Positions 1-8,640 of a DNA stretch of 64,000 nucleotides are shown in pieces; within the stretch, counting starts at the first letter, position 1, and the number at the start of each line of letters is the position of its first letter. Made by a program: the position numbers and the translations under genes. This DNA is from Brachybacterium sp. P6-10-X1 (GTDB lineage: Bacteria; Actinomycetota; Actinomycetes; Actinomycetales; Dermabacteraceae), in NCBI RefSeq assembly GCF_001969445.1, contig NZ_CP017297.1, positions 2,046,001-2,110,000 on the forward strand, written 5' to 3'. The notes beneath the pieces are model-generated. The model was not told the DNA's origin. It worked only from the letters and a program-made list of their open reading frames with translations, and made no database searches.

Positions 1-515
1 TGCGGGGCTGCCTTCGCGCCGTAGCCGACGAGATTCTTGGGCTCCTCCTCGTTCCCGGGCTTCTCCGTGGCGGGCGCGGCGGGGGTGCCCTGCTGGGCCG
101 GGGCCGAGACCCGGGGATCCTGCGGGGCGGGTGCTCCCGCGTCGGCCGACGCGCCCTGCGGGGCGACCTCGGCGGCGGTCTGCGCGTCGTCGGCCGCGGC
201 GGCAGGGGCGGAGCCGCCGCTGAGCGCGGGGCCCCCGGCGGTGTCGATCTCGAGCAGCGGCGTGCCCACGGGCACCTCGTCGCCCACGGCCACCAGGATC
301 GCGACCACGGTGCCGCCGACGTGGCTGGGCAGCTCCACGGCGCTCTTGGCGGTTTCCACCTCGACCACGGGGGCGTTGATGGCGATCGTGTCGCCCACGG
401 CGACCTTGATGTCGATGATCTCGGCTTCCGTCAGCCCCTCACCGGGATCGGTGAGCGCGATCGTGACGACCGCCGAGGAGGAGGGAGTCGCAGTCTGGTC
501 TGGCCCATCGTTCAT
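1..515 (-). CDS. 2-oxo acid dehydrogenase E2 (lipoyl acyltransferase), N-terminal part, cut by window edge
   Basis: E2 carries the acyl group on a swinging lipoyl arm and transfers it to CoA in the pyruvate or branched-chain 2-oxo acid dehydrogenase complex. Read on the minus strand from ATG at 513-515, the first ~80 residues form a lipoyl domain whose lipoylated lysine is in [11 protein letters not shown] (about residue 57). A long Ala/Pro/Gln-rich linker follows, then LVGYG, as is common before the E1/E3-binding domain. The acyltransferase domain lies beyond position 1. It is 46 nt downstream of the E1beta gene, so E1alpha-E1beta-E2 form one operon. The substrate (pyruvate or branched-chain) cannot be decided from this fragment. 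Confidence 0.9.
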   Translation of the reverse strand, partial: MNDGPDQTATPSSSAVVTIALTDPGEGLTEAEIIDIKVAVGDTIAINAPVVEVETAKSAVELPSHVGGTVVAILVAVGDEVPVGTPLLEIDTAGGPALSGGSAPAAAADDAQTAAEVAPQGASADAGAPAPQDPRVSAPAQQGTPAAPATEKPGNEEEPKNLVGYGAKAAP

Positions 516-561
516 GAGTCGATCCTTTCACGCAGGGGCTCGGCCGCCCGGCAGGAGGCCG

Positions 562-1554
562 TCAGTGCTCGAGCAGACGGTCCACGCCGTCCAGCACCCG
601 GTCGAGGTCGGGGAGGTAGGCGTTCTCCATGCGCGCCGGCGGGTAGGGCAGGTGGTAGCCGCCCACCCGCATCACGGGGGCCTCCAGGTGGTAGAAGCAC
701 TCCTCGGAGATCCGGGCGGCGATCTCGCCGCCGAGCCCGCCGAGCACCGGGGCCTCGTGCGTGATCAGCAGGCGGCCGGTGCGTCGCACCGACGCGGCGA
801 TGGTCGGATAGTCGACGGGGGCCAGCGAGCGGGCGTCGATGACCTCCAGCTCGATGCCGTCCTCGGTGGCGGCCTCCGCGCTCTCGAGCGCGAGCGGCAT
901 GCTCGGGCCCCAGGCCAGCAGGGTCGCGTCGGCCCCGGGGCGGACGATCTCCGCCTGCCAGGGGGACAGCTCCGGGCGCCGGTCGGGGTCCACGTCGCCC
1001 TTGACCCAGTACCGCTTCTTGGGCTCGAACATGATCACGGGGTCCTCGCACTCGATGGCCTGACGGGTCATCCAGTACGCGTCCTGCGCGTTCGAGGGGG
1101 CGAGGATCCGCAGGCCCGCGGTGTGGGCGAACAGCGCCTCCGGGCTCTCGGAGTGGTGCTCGATCGCCCCGATGCCGCCGCCGTGGGGGATGCGGATGAC
1201 GATCGGCATGTGCACGGTGCCGTTGGTGCGGTTGTGCATCTTGGCGACCTGGGTGGTGATCTGGTTGAACGCCGGGAACACGAAGCCGTCGAACTGGATC
1301 TCGACCACGGGCCGGTAGCCGCGCACGGCCAGGCCCACGGAGGTGCCGACGATCCCGGCCTCCCCGAGAGGGGTGTCGACCACGCGCTGGGGGCCGAACT
1401 CGGCGTGCAGGCCGTCGGTGACGCGGAAGACGCCGCCGAGCACGCCGATGTCCTCGCCCATCAGCAGGACCTTGTCGTCGGCGCGCAGCGCATCACGCAG
1501 CCCGGCGGTGATCGCCTTCGCGATCGGGAGATTGGTGGTCGATGTCGAGCTCAT
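562..1554 (-). CDS. 2-oxo acid dehydrogenase E1 component, beta subunit
   Basis: The beta subunit of the heterotetrameric thiamine-diphosphate E1 enzyme, which decarboxylates a 2-oxo acid and loads the acyl group on E2. The 330 residues match the usual 325-340. Visible landmarks are MGEDIG (residues 32-37), the TPLGEAGIVG segment, EIQFDGF and the potassium/TPP-proximal HMPIVIRIPHGGG stretch, then the C-terminal transketolase-type domain (RLLITHEAPVLGGLGGE). The start overlaps the E1alpha stop by 4 bp (ATGA), so translation is coupled. PdhB and BkdB (branched-chain) look alike at this level; the separate alpha/beta architecture and the E2 neighbour favour a branched-chain or Bacillus-type PDH complex. 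Confidence 0.93.
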   Translation of the reverse strand: MSSTSTTNLPIAKAITAGLRDALRADDKVLLMGEDIGVLGGVFRVTDGLHAEFGPQRVVDTPLGEAGIVGTSVGLAVRGYRPVVEIQFDGFVFPAFNQITTQVAKMHNRTNGTVHMPIVIRIPHGGGIGAIEHHSESPEALFAHTAGLRILAPSNAQDAYWMTRQAIECEDPVIMFEPKKRYWVKGDVDPDRRPELSPWQAEIVRPGADATLLAWGPSMPLALESAEAATEDGIELEVIDARSLAPVDYPTIAASVRRTGRLLITHEAPVLGGLGGEIAARISEECFYHLEAPVMRVGGYHLPYPPARMENAYLPDLDRVLDGVDRLLEH

Positions 1555-2729
1555 GAGCGCTCTCCCGTCTGCTCGGCGTCGTCCTCGAACTGGGCGACGT
1601 ACTCGAGGTACTGCTCGCGCTCGGCCTCGACGATCGGGTGGGGCTCGGCGTACGCATGGGTGAACATGTCTGCCGGGTCCGGATCCTCCATGCCGTGGAT
1701 GTGGTGGTGCAGGGCCATGGCGAGGTCGTGGGCCTCCTCGTCACAGCGGGCGATGAACGCCTCGTCGATCTCCCCGAGCTGTTCGAGGTGGCGGCGCAGG
1801 CGCAGGATCGGGTCCTTCTCGGCCCACTCCTCCTCCTCGGAGGACGGGCGGTAGCGGGAGGCGTCGTCGCTGGTGGTGTGGGCGGCCATGCGGTAGGTGA
1901 GGGCCTCGATGAAGCGCGGCCCCTCCCCCGCGCGGGCGGCATCGAGCGCCTCGCGGACGGCGGCGAGGACCGCGAGCACGTCGTTGCCGTCGACCCGTAC
2001 CGAGGGGATGCCCCAACCGCGGGACCGCTGCGCGAGCGGGACCCGGGACTGGACGGAGGTGGGCACGGAGATCGCCCACTGGTTGTTCTGGGTGAAGAAG
2101 ACGACGGGGGCGCCGAAGGAGGCGGAGAAGGTGAAGGACTCCGAGACCTCCCCCTCGCTGGAGGCCCCGTCGCCGAACAGGGCGAGGACAGCGGTGTCGG
2201 TCTCCCGGTCGCCGGTGCCGACGACGCCGTCGCGCTGCAGCCCCATGGCGTACCCGACCGCGTGGGGCGCCTGGGACCCGAGCACGATCATGTACGGATG
2301 GGTGCGCAGCTCATTGGGGTCCCAGCCGCCGTGGCTGACGCCGCGGTAGGACTCCAGCAGGCGCCACGGCTCGATGCCGCGCGCCCAGGCGATCCCGTGC
2401 TCGCGGTACGTCGGCACCAGGTAATCCTGCTCGCGGGAGGCGTGGCCGGCGCCGATCTGGGCGGCCTCCTGCCCCAGCGCGCTGGCCCACAGTCCCAGCT
2501 GGCCCTGGCGCTGCAGGCTGGTCGCCTCGAGGTCCGCCGCCCGGATCATCACCATGTCGCGGTAGTAGCCGCGCAGGCGCTGCGGGGAGGCGAGGTCGTC
2601 GTCGCCCCCGCGGCCGGCGAGGACCTCGTCCAGCTCCGGATGCGGGGTCCGGGTGCCGTCGGCCGCGAGGAGCTGGATCATCGGCTCCTCGGCCGCGACG
2701 TCAGGGATCGTGGATCGGAATACGCTCAC
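1551..2729 (-). CDS. 2-oxo acid dehydrogenase E1 component, alpha subunit
   Basis: The thiamine-diphosphate-binding subunit of the E1 decarboxylase. The TPP motif is clear: GDG at residues 186-188 and NN at 215-216 (GDGASSEGEVSE ... TQNNQWAIS). YREHGIAWARG and the C-terminal YRMAAHTTSDDASRYR phosphorylation-loop-like segment are also typical. It is 392 aa, slightly long because of an N-terminal extension of about 50 residues. The start codon is GTG; there is no Shine-Dalgarno, but a TACGCT hexamer lies 7 nt upstream, fitting a leaderless transcript. First gene of the E1alpha-E1beta-E2 operon. Confidence 0.93.
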   Translation of the reverse strand: MSVFRSTIPDVAAEEPMIQLLAADGTRTPHPELDEVLAGRGGDDDLASPQRLRGYYRDMVMIRAADLEATSLQRQGQLGLWASALGQEAAQIGAGHASREQDYLVPTYREHGIAWARGIEPWRLLESYRGVSHGGWDPNELRTHPYMIVLGSQAPHAVGYAMGLQRDGVVGTGDRETDTAVLALFGDGASSEGEVSESFTFSASFGAPVVFFTQNNQWAISVPTSVQSRVPLAQRSRGWGIPSVRVDGNDVLAVLAAVREALDAARAGEGPRFIEALTYRMAAHTTSDDASRYRPSSEEEEWAEKDPILRLRRHLEQLGEIDEAFIARCDEEAHDLAMALHHHIHGMEDPDPADMFTHAYAEPHPIVEAEREQYLEYVAQFEDDAEQTGERS

Positions 2730-2736
2730 GACGAGG

Positions 2737-2742
2737 AGCGTA
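2737..2742 (-). promoter_or_regulatory. Leaderless -10 element (TACGCT) for E1alpha
   Basis: On the minus strand TACGCT is followed by 7 nt and the GTG start at 2727-2729. The hexamer fits the actinobacterial -10 TAnnnT, and the distance puts the transcription start at or beside the start codon. No ribosome-binding site is visible. I see no good -35 hexamer. Confidence 0.5.
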
Positions 2743-2776
2743 ACCTACGGTGCCGTAAGGAAGAAAGATTCCCAGG

Positions 2777-4021
2777 TCACTGTGGAGTTGCGAGCTCGAG
2801 ACGGCGGAGCGGCAGAGCATCGGACGGGTCGGTCGGCAGGTCCCGCAGTCCGTGGGGCGGGGTGAGGGAGCCGAGCACCACGGGGGCGCTCGCGCCGGTA
2901 TGGGCGGTGCCGTCGGCGCGGGTCAGGGTGCCGGGCAGCCCGTGCGCGCCGAGATAGCCGAGCAGGGCGATCAGCAGCGCCTCCTTCCCGTCGGCCGGGA
3001 TGCCGAGCGCGTCCGCGTCCAGCAGCGGCACGGGGTCCAGGTGTGCGGCCAGGCGCGCGCGCAGCAGGGGGTTGCGCAGTCCGCCGCCGGAGCCGACGAC
3101 GCGGGAGGCGCCCAGCTCCCGGATCGCCCGGGCGATGGTCACGGCGGTCAGTTCGGTGAGGGTCGCCAGCAGGTCGGGCAGGGTCATGGCGGGGACGATC
3201 TCGTCCCCGAGCAGGCGGCTCACGTAGGCGCCGTCGAAGTGCTCGCGGCCGGTCGAGCGCGGCAGGGGCCGGGCGTAGAAGGGGTCGCTCAGCAGCGTCG
3301 CCAGGGCCTCGGGGTCGACGGTGCCGGTGCGGGCGCGGATGGCGTCGTGGTCGGCGCTGTCGCCGGTCGCCGCGTGCACGGCGGCATCGAGCAGGGCGTT
3401 GCCGGGGCCGAGATCCCCGGCGATCACCTCGGCCGCGACCGCCTCGCCCGCCGGTGCTTCGTCACCTGCGGGGGCCTCACCGCCGACGAGGCTCACGTTG
3501 GAGATCCCGCCGATGTTCAGGACGGCGGTGCGCTCGCGGGGGTCGGCGCCGAGCAGCAGCTGGTCCAGCAGCGGTGCCAGAGGCGCTCCCTGCCCGCCGG
3601 CGGCGACGTCGGCGCTGCGCAGGTCGCTGAGCACGGGCACGCCGGTGGCGCGGGCGATCCGGGCGGGGTCCCCGATCTGCAGGGTGCTGAGGACGCGGCC
3701 GTCGCGGACGTCGTGATAGACGGTCTGTCCGTGGGTCGCGACCAGGTCGGCGCTCCCGTGCTCGGCGAACACCCGGGCGGCGGCGTCGGCGAAGGCGTCC
3801 CCGACGGCGGCGTGCAGGCGGCTCCAGGTCTCCGCGTCCGCATCGGCCGGCGGCAGGGCGGCGCGGAGCGCGTCGCGGGCGGCAGCGGGCCAGGGCTGCT
3901 CTCCGACGTGCAGCAGGTGCGCCCGAGCGGTGCCAGGGTCATCCGGGTCACGGGAGAAGTCGGCCAGGACCACATCGATGCCGTCCAGGCTGGTCCCGGA
4001 CATCATGCCGAGCACGCGCAT
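2777..4021 (-). CDS. anmK: Anhydro-N-acetylmuramic acid kinase
   Basis: AnmK hydrolyses the 1,6-anhydro ring of anhydroMurNAc and phosphorylates it to MurNAc-6-phosphate in peptidoglycan recycling. The N-terminus carries the ATP-binding GTSLDGID motif (residues 9-16), followed by the ATHGQTVYHD substrate segment and NIGGISNVSLVG. At 414 aa it is somewhat longer than the 370-390 aa norm because of an Ala/Glu-rich insert near residue 180 (GGEAPAGDEAPAGEA). Its ATG overlaps the stop of the upstream GH3 gene (TGATG), so the two recycling enzymes are translationally coupled. Confidence 0.93.
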   Translation of the reverse strand: MRVLGMMSGTSLDGIDVVLADFSRDPDDPGTARAHLLHVGEQPWPAAARDALRAALPPADADAETWSRLHAAVGDAFADAAARVFAEHGSADLVATHGQTVYHDVRDGRVLSTLQIGDPARIARATGVPVLSDLRSADVAAGGQGAPLAPLLDQLLLGADPRERTAVLNIGGISNVSLVGGEAPAGDEAPAGEAVAAEVIAGDLGPGNALLDAAVHAATGDSADHDAIRARTGTVDPEALATLLSDPFYARPLPRSTGREHFDGAYVSRLLGDEIVPAMTLPDLLATLTELTAVTIARAIRELGASRVVGSGGGLRNPLLRARLAAHLDPVPLLDADALGIPADGKEALLIALLGYLGAHGLPGTLTRADGTAHTGASAPVVLGSLTPPHGLRDLPTDPSDALPLRRLELATPQ

Positions 4022-5502
4022 CAGCGCGCCTCGCCGCGCATCGCGGCCACGGCCGCTCGCATCAGGGGGCGTCCCGCGCCGTGGGCCAGCACCAGGTGGC
4101 GGTGCTCGGGGGCGGCGTCGGGCACGCCGACGTGCACGACGATCGCGTCGGGTCGACGTGCCAGCAGGGCGGTCAGCAGGGCGCCCTCCTCCCGGTCGCT
4201 GCGCGGCAGGCGGGTGAGGGCGAGGACCTGCCCGGTGGCCGGGACCTGGTCGGGGTAGTCCGGGACGTCGGCGCGCAGACCCCGCTCGCGCAGGGCGGCG
4301 ATCAGCTGCTGGGGGCGGGCCCCGGAGGCGTGGTCCGCCCGGCTGCGCAGGTCCAGCACGGTCACCGCCGTGAGATCGAGCCGGGCGCCGCGGGTGCGAA
4401 CGGCGCGGGCGGCGGCGTCGGCGCCGACCTGTTCGGCGTGCTCCAGCGCCGTCGGCAGGTCGGGGGCGGGGACGAAGCGGCGCCGGGTGCGCACTCGGCG
4501 GCAGAGCTCGCGGGTGCGCTCGGCGCGGTCGTGGAGTTCCTCGCGGCGCAGCCGGCCGGAGGCGACGGCGCCGACCAGGGCGTCGTGGGCCTCTCGCAGC
4601 ATCTGCTGGTCGTCACGGCCGATCGAGGTTCCCAGGCACAGCAGGTCGGCCCCGGACTCGATCGCGCGCACCACCGCCTCGGGGAAGCCGGGTTCGGCGG
4701 CCACGCCCCGCATCTCCAGGGCGTCGGTGATCAGCAGGCCGTGGAAGGTGCCGCCGACGGTCTTCTCCAGCAGGGGTCGGGTCCAGGGGGAGATCGAGGC
4801 GGGGCCCTCGCCGAGGGCGGGGACCAGCACGTGGGCGGTCATGGCGGCGTCCAGCCAGGGCAGGATCCGCCAGGGGGCGAGGTGGTCGCGCTCGAACTCC
4901 CGGCGCTCGAGGTCGATGCGGGGCAGCGCGGTGTGGGAGTCGGTGGAGGTCGCGCCGTGGCCCGGGAAATGTTTCGCGCAGGTGCCGAGTCCGGCCTCGA
5001 TCAGCCCGGTGGCGAAGACACGGGCGTGGGCGGCGACCCGGTCGGGGTCGTCGCTGTAGGCGCGGGTGCCGATGACGGGGTTGGCCGGGTCGGTGGAGAC
5101 GTCCAGCACCGGGGCCAGGTCGAGGTCGAGATCGCAGGCGGCCAGGACGCCGCCCAGGGCGTGGCCGGCGCGGCGGGTCAGCTCGGGATCGTCGACCTCG
5201 CCCAGGGCCCAGGCGGTGGGCAGGGAGGAGCCGGTCGCCGCCTGGAGGCGGGTGACGTCGCCGCCCTCCTCGTCGATCGCGACCACGCAGTCCTCGGCGC
5301 AGGCGTGGACGGCACGGGCCAGCCGCGCCGCCGTGGACGGGTCCGGGGTGTTGTGGCCGAAGAGGATCACCGAGGCCAGACCCGCCTCGAGCGCGTCGAC
5401 GGTCCAGGCCGGCAGCTCGGTGCCGGTGAAGGGCGCCATGAGCACGCCGAGCGCATCGGCGTCCCAGGTCACGAGGTCGGTGCTCGTCGGGCTGGACGTC
5501 AT
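4021..5502 (-). CDS. nagZ: Glycoside hydrolase family 3, NagZ-type beta-N-acetylhexosaminidase
   Basis: Likely removes GlcNAc from GlcNAc-anhydroMurNAc muropeptides, feeding AnmK encoded immediately downstream. The catalytic region has KHFPGHG (residues 177-183) with DSH at 188-190, the His/Asp acid-base pair typical of NagZ, and a later LLITDALEMRGV segment with the nucleophile Asp. A C-terminal domain of about 150 residues follows the barrel, as in two-domain Gram-positive NagZ. I place the start at ATG 5500-5502, preceded by an AGGAGAG ribosome-binding site; the open frame extends to 5790 but that part is Arg-rich and does not look coding. The protein is 493 aa. Confidence 0.88.
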   Translation of the reverse strand: MTSSPTSTDLVTWDADALGVLMAPFTGTELPAWTVDALEAGLASVILFGHNTPDPSTAARLARAVHACAEDCVVAIDEEGGDVTRLQAATGSSLPTAWALGEVDDPELTRRAGHALGGVLAACDLDLDLAPVLDVSTDPANPVIGTRAYSDDPDRVAAHARVFATGLIEAGLGTCAKHFPGHGATSTDSHTALPRIDLERREFERDHLAPWRILPWLDAAMTAHVLVPALGEGPASISPWTRPLLEKTVGGTFHGLLITDALEMRGVAAEPGFPEAVVRAIESGADLLCLGTSIGRDDQQMLREAHDALVGAVASGRLRREELHDRAERTRELCRRVRTRRRFVPAPDLPTALEHAEQVGADAAARAVRTRGARLDLTAVTVLDLRSRADHASGARPQQLIAALRERGLRADVPDYPDQVPATGQVLALTRLPRSDREEGALLTALLARRPDAIVVHVGVPDAAPEHRHLVLAHGAGRPLMRAAVAAMRGEAR

Positions 5503-5824
5503 CTGCTCTCCTGCCTCAGGGTCCGCGGCGACGACGCCGCGGGGTGTCCCGTCGCCACGCCGCGGAGGCGCGGCGGTGGGCGGACGGCAGGATCGAGCAT
5601 ATCGATCGCGAGCGGTGCCGGGGTGGGCCGGTTCAGCACCGGACGTCCCGTCGGGCTCGACCCCGCGACCCCGCACTTTCGTCGGCCCCCGACCGCCCGA
5701 CGGCACCGGGATCCTCGACCTCCGGCGGCTCCGCGCACGACCCAGGGCGAGAGCCGGGCAGACGACGGGTGCGCATCGGGGAATCAGCATTGACCGGTGT
5801 CACACCCGGGCGAAGGGTCGATAC
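5503..5824. other. Divergent intergenic region between nagZ and the CPBP protease
   Basis: This 322-bp spacer separates divergently transcribed genes and should hold both promoters. I see no convincing -35/-10 pair. A GC-rich imperfect hairpin lies near 5560-5580 (seven paired bases around GAGG). Open frames crossing it on both strands are Arg-rich and lack family similarity. Confidence 0.4.
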
Positions 5825-6949
5825 ATGAGCACCTCGACCAGTCCCGAGTCCCACCCACCCGCCGTCGGCGACAGCCCGGCACCAGCGACACCGCAGGGGC
5901 GGCGACACCGTCCGGCCCCGCGTGCCGAGTTCGCCGCGGTCCCCTGGCGGCGCGTCGGAGTGTTCCTGGCCATCTCCTACGGCCTGTTCGCCCTGTGCGC
6001 CCTGCCGTTCTGGTTCCTGCCCGGTGGCATCACCCATCCCCTGTTCACCCCGGTGATCGCCGTCGGGATGCTCGCTCCGGCCGTCGCCTCGGTGATCCTG
6101 GCCAAGACCGTGGAGAAGACGTCCTGGCGCACCCGGGTGGGGCTGCGATTCCGCGGGCGGTGGCGGGCGCTGCTGACGTGGGGCCCGCTGGCCCTCGTCC
6201 TCACGCTGGCTCTGGGATTGCTCGGGGCGGTGCTGATGGTGCTGCGCGGGGTTCCCGGTGACCTCACCGGTCGTACCTGGCTGGCGCTGGCCACGGAGCA
6301 GCTGTCCACGGCCGCCGGGACCGAGGTCCCCCCGGCCGCCGCGGCGGCCGCCGTGCTCGCCACCGTCGCGATCGGCATCGCGATCACCACGCTGTTCGCG
6401 CTCGGCGAGGAGATCGGGTGGCGCGGCTGGCTGTGGCCCGCCTTGAAACCGCTGGGCACTCTCCGCGCCTCGGTGCTCGGCGGGATCATCTGGTCGCTGT
6501 GGCACCTGCCCGTGGTCCTGATCGGGTACAACTACGCGGGCCAGCCCCGCGCGGCCGCGATCGCCATGTTCCTGCTGCCCTGCATCGCGATGAGCCTGCT
6601 GTACAACGGCCTCACCGAGCGCTCCGGCGGCAACCCGATCCCCGCCGCGATCGCCCACGCCACCAACAACTCCGCCACGCCGATGGTGATCGGCCTGGTC
6701 TCCACGGCGCAGACGATGGACGCGATGAACCCCTTCGTCGACAACGCCTCGGGGATCGTCGGGGTGGCACTGATGCTGGTGGCCGCGGCAGTCGTGGTGC
6801 CGTGGGCTCGGCTGCGGCGGGAGCGTCGGGAGCTGCACGTCAGCGATGCCCGACAGGGCGCGGACATCGAGGCCGAGGCCGTCGGGGACCCCGCGGTCAC
6901 CGGGCGCGACCACCGGAGCCCCGACGGGGTGCCGCACCGGGCGACGTGA
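5825..6949 (+). CDS. CPBP-family (CAAX protease/bacteriocin-processing) intramembrane metalloprotease
   Basis: An integral membrane protein of the ABI/CPBP family, homologous to type II CAAX prenyl endopeptidase. The catalytic motifs are EEIGWRG (residues 195-201, the Glu pair and Arg) and SLWHLP (His 227). A third conserved region, NPIPAAIAHATNNS, follows. The ~40 N-terminal residues are hydrophilic, and the rest contains roughly eight hydrophobic segments. The substrate is unknown; such proteins act in membrane protein processing or bacteriocin self-immunity. The ATG at 5825 is the first start that precedes the membrane domain. It stands alone, divergent from nagZ. Confidence 0.85.
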   Translation: MSTSTSPESHPPAVGDSPAPATPQGRRHRPAPRAEFAAVPWRRVGVFLAISYGLFALCALPFWFLPGGITHPLFTPVIAVGMLAPAVASVILAKTVEKTSWRTRVGLRFRGRWRALLTWGPLALVLTLALGLLGAVLMVLRGVPGDLTGRTWLALATEQLSTAAGTEVPPAAAAAAVLATVAIGIAITTLFALGEEIGWRGWLWPALKPLGTLRASVLGGIIWSLWHLPVVLIGYNYAGQPRAAAIAMFLLPCIAMSLLYNGLTERSGGNPIPAAIAHATNNSATPMVIGLVSTAQTMDAMNPFVDNASGIVGVALMLVAAAVVVPWARLRRERRELHVSDARQGADIEAEAVGDPAVTGRDHRSPDGVPHRAT

Positions 6950-7000
6950 CCCGACGCGGCACCGGCCCTGGCCGGTCGCCCCCTCGGAGACCCGACCCGG

Positions 7001-7048
7001 TCGGTCACTCGGCGACGGGCCCGCTCGGTCACTCGGCGACGAGCCCGC
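7001..7048. repeat. 24-bp tandem duplication across the stop codon of the Gfo/Idh gene
   Basis: Two adjacent 24-bp units (7001-7024 and 7025-7048) differ at one base. The right unit contains the TGA stop (complement of 7029-7031) and the last codons of the oxidoreductase gene; the left unit is a copy of it in the downstream spacer. Weaker similarity continues to about 6970. Confidence 0.85.
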
Positions 7049-8330
7049 GCCGCGCTTCCTGCTGCTCGTACAGCGCGTCCAGATCCAGCGCCTCCTGCTC
7101 GGCGTCGAGGTCCTGGACCGCCAGCGGGCAGTCGCCGAGATCCGGCACGGCCAGTCGCTCCCCGCCACGGTTCATCGACTGGTGCGCGATCACCCCGGGC
7201 AGGGTGTAGCGGGCAGCCTGCCAGGCGTTGACCACGGGCTGGGCCCCGTCGACCACGGCGCGGGCGAAGTCGTCGACCAGGAAGTGGTGGGCGCCCTCGT
7301 GACCGTTGGGCATGCCCTGGAACTCCTTCGGCAGACGGGACTGGTGATGGGCGGGGGCGGCGCCGGCGACGAAGGCGTCGCGCAGGTCCGGGGAGACGTC
7401 CGCCAGGCGGGGATCGTCCAGGCTCATGGTCGAGCCGGTCGCGATCAGGTCGGTCACCTCGAGGACGCGGCGCTTGTCGTGCCAGTAGGTGACGTCGATG
7501 GTCTCCTCGAAGCTGGAGGCCTCGCCGAAGAAGCGGAAACGGGACTCGCGCTTGTGGCTGGGATAGCCCACCCGGCGCAGCTCATTGGTGCGGAAGGCAC
7601 CACCGTTGTCCATCTCGAACAGCGCGAAGGCGTTGGAGACGTCGTTGTCGAACATCGAGACGTCCTTGTCGAAGACGCCGTCGCCGCGGGTGTCGGGCCG
7701 ACCCAGCGCCGAGACGGAGACCGCATGACGCTCCCCCAGCACGCCGAGGATGCCGCCGATGGAGTGGGTGGGATACAGCAGCGGCGGGTAGGAGGCGGTC
7801 GACTTCCACTGCTCGCCGCCGGAGTACTTGTAGGCGTCGTAGAAGCCCAGGTCCATGTCGTGGACGTAGTCGCCCTCGGCGTAGAACACCTCACCGAAGG
7901 CGCCGGCGCGATGGATGCGGCGGGCCAGCACCACGGCGGCGTTGTACTGGCTGGTCTCGCCCATCATGTAGACCAGCCCGGTGCGCCGGACCTCTTCGGT
8001 GATCGCGCGGATCTCGTCCTCGTCGATCGCCATCGGCACCGCGGAGTAGACGTGCTTTCCGGCCCGCAGCGCGGCCAGGGCGTGCTCGCCGTGGGTCCAG
8101 CGCTGGGTGAAGATCGCGACTGCGTCGACGTCGGAGGAGAGCAGCTGTTCGTAGGTGTCGAAGCGCCGGGCGAAGCGGACCCGACTGCCCTCGCGGCTCT
8201 CGACCGCGTCGATGCGTTCCGGGACGGCGTCGACCGCGTAGAGCGACTCGATCTCGGGGTGGGCGGCGAACAGCTCCGCGAAATGCGAACCGAACTGTCC
8301 GATCCCGACGATGCCCAGCGTGAACGACAT
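7029..8330 (-). CDS. Gfo/Idh/MocA-family NAD(P)-dependent oxidoreductase
   Basis: A dehydrogenase of the glucose-fructose oxidoreductase/inositol dehydrogenase family. The N-terminal Rossmann motif is GIVGIGQFGS (residues 6-15); the EKP-like position reads GKHVYSAVPMA, so the family Lys is shifted (AGKHVY). The C-terminal alpha/beta domain carries the substrate site (EGDYVHDMD, then THSIGGILGVLG with a likely catalytic His). At 433 aa it is on the long side. The start has a strong AAGGAGG site 7 nt upstream. The substrate, probably a sugar or cyclitol, cannot be told. The MFS gene upstream on the same strand is 310 bp away, so co-transcription is uncertain. Confidence 0.82.
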   Translation of the reverse strand: MSFTLGIVGIGQFGSHFAELFAAHPEIESLYAVDAVPERIDAVESREGSRVRFARRFDTYEQLLSSDVDAVAIFTQRWTHGEHALAALRAGKHVYSAVPMAIDEDEIRAITEEVRRTGLVYMMGETSQYNAAVVLARRIHRAGAFGEVFYAEGDYVHDMDLGFYDAYKYSGGEQWKSTASYPPLLYPTHSIGGILGVLGERHAVSVSALGRPDTRGDGVFDKDVSMFDNDVSNAFALFEMDNGGAFRTNELRRVGYPSHKRESRFRFFGEASSFEETIDVTYWHDKRRVLEVTDLIATGSTMSLDDPRLADVSPDLRDAFVAGAAPAHHQSRLPKEFQGMPNGHEGAHHFLVDDFARAVVDGAQPVVNAWQAARYTLPGVIAHQSMNRGGERLAVPDLGDCPLAVQDLDAEQEALDLDALYEQQEARRGLVAE

Positions 8331-8640
8331 ACTTCCTCCTTGAAACTAAGTGTTGGGAGAAACGCTACGGCACGCGCACAGGGTGCGGCAAGCCCTGGAC
8401 AGTGCGCCAGCAGCCACCGGGCCTCTTCGCAGCCTCATCCGACCGTAGGGTCTGTTGCGTCGGATAGAGCGGGACTATTCGACGCGTCAGACCGCAGCGA
8501 CCAGGGGTAGCGACACATCAGACCCTGGTGACCACGGGGGCGGAGCACGAGGCGCGCGTCGCGGAGCTCAGATCGCGCGCGGAGCACGGGTCGTGCGTCG
8601 TAGGTCGCGCGTCGCGGGCCTGGTGATGAGCGCTGCGAGC
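8331..8640. other. Spacer between MFS stop and Gfo/Idh start with degenerate repeats
   Basis: The right part (about 8540-8647) holds degenerate repeats of GGAGCACG and of GAGCTCAGATC. The latter occurs at 8564-8574 and again at 8637-8647, where it spans the stop codon of the MFS gene. The left part holds the Gfo/Idh ribosome-binding site and presumably its promoter. I see no gene. Confidence 0.4.

Noticed and set aside
4081..5793. A 570-codon plus-strand frame opposite nagZ
   Set aside because: Gly/Gln/Val-rich shadow of a real GH3 gene.
8345..8352. ACTAAGTG upstream of the Gfo/Idh gene, identical to a half-site of the GntR palindrome
   Set aside because: The other half is missing and eight matching bases in 64 kb are expected by chance.
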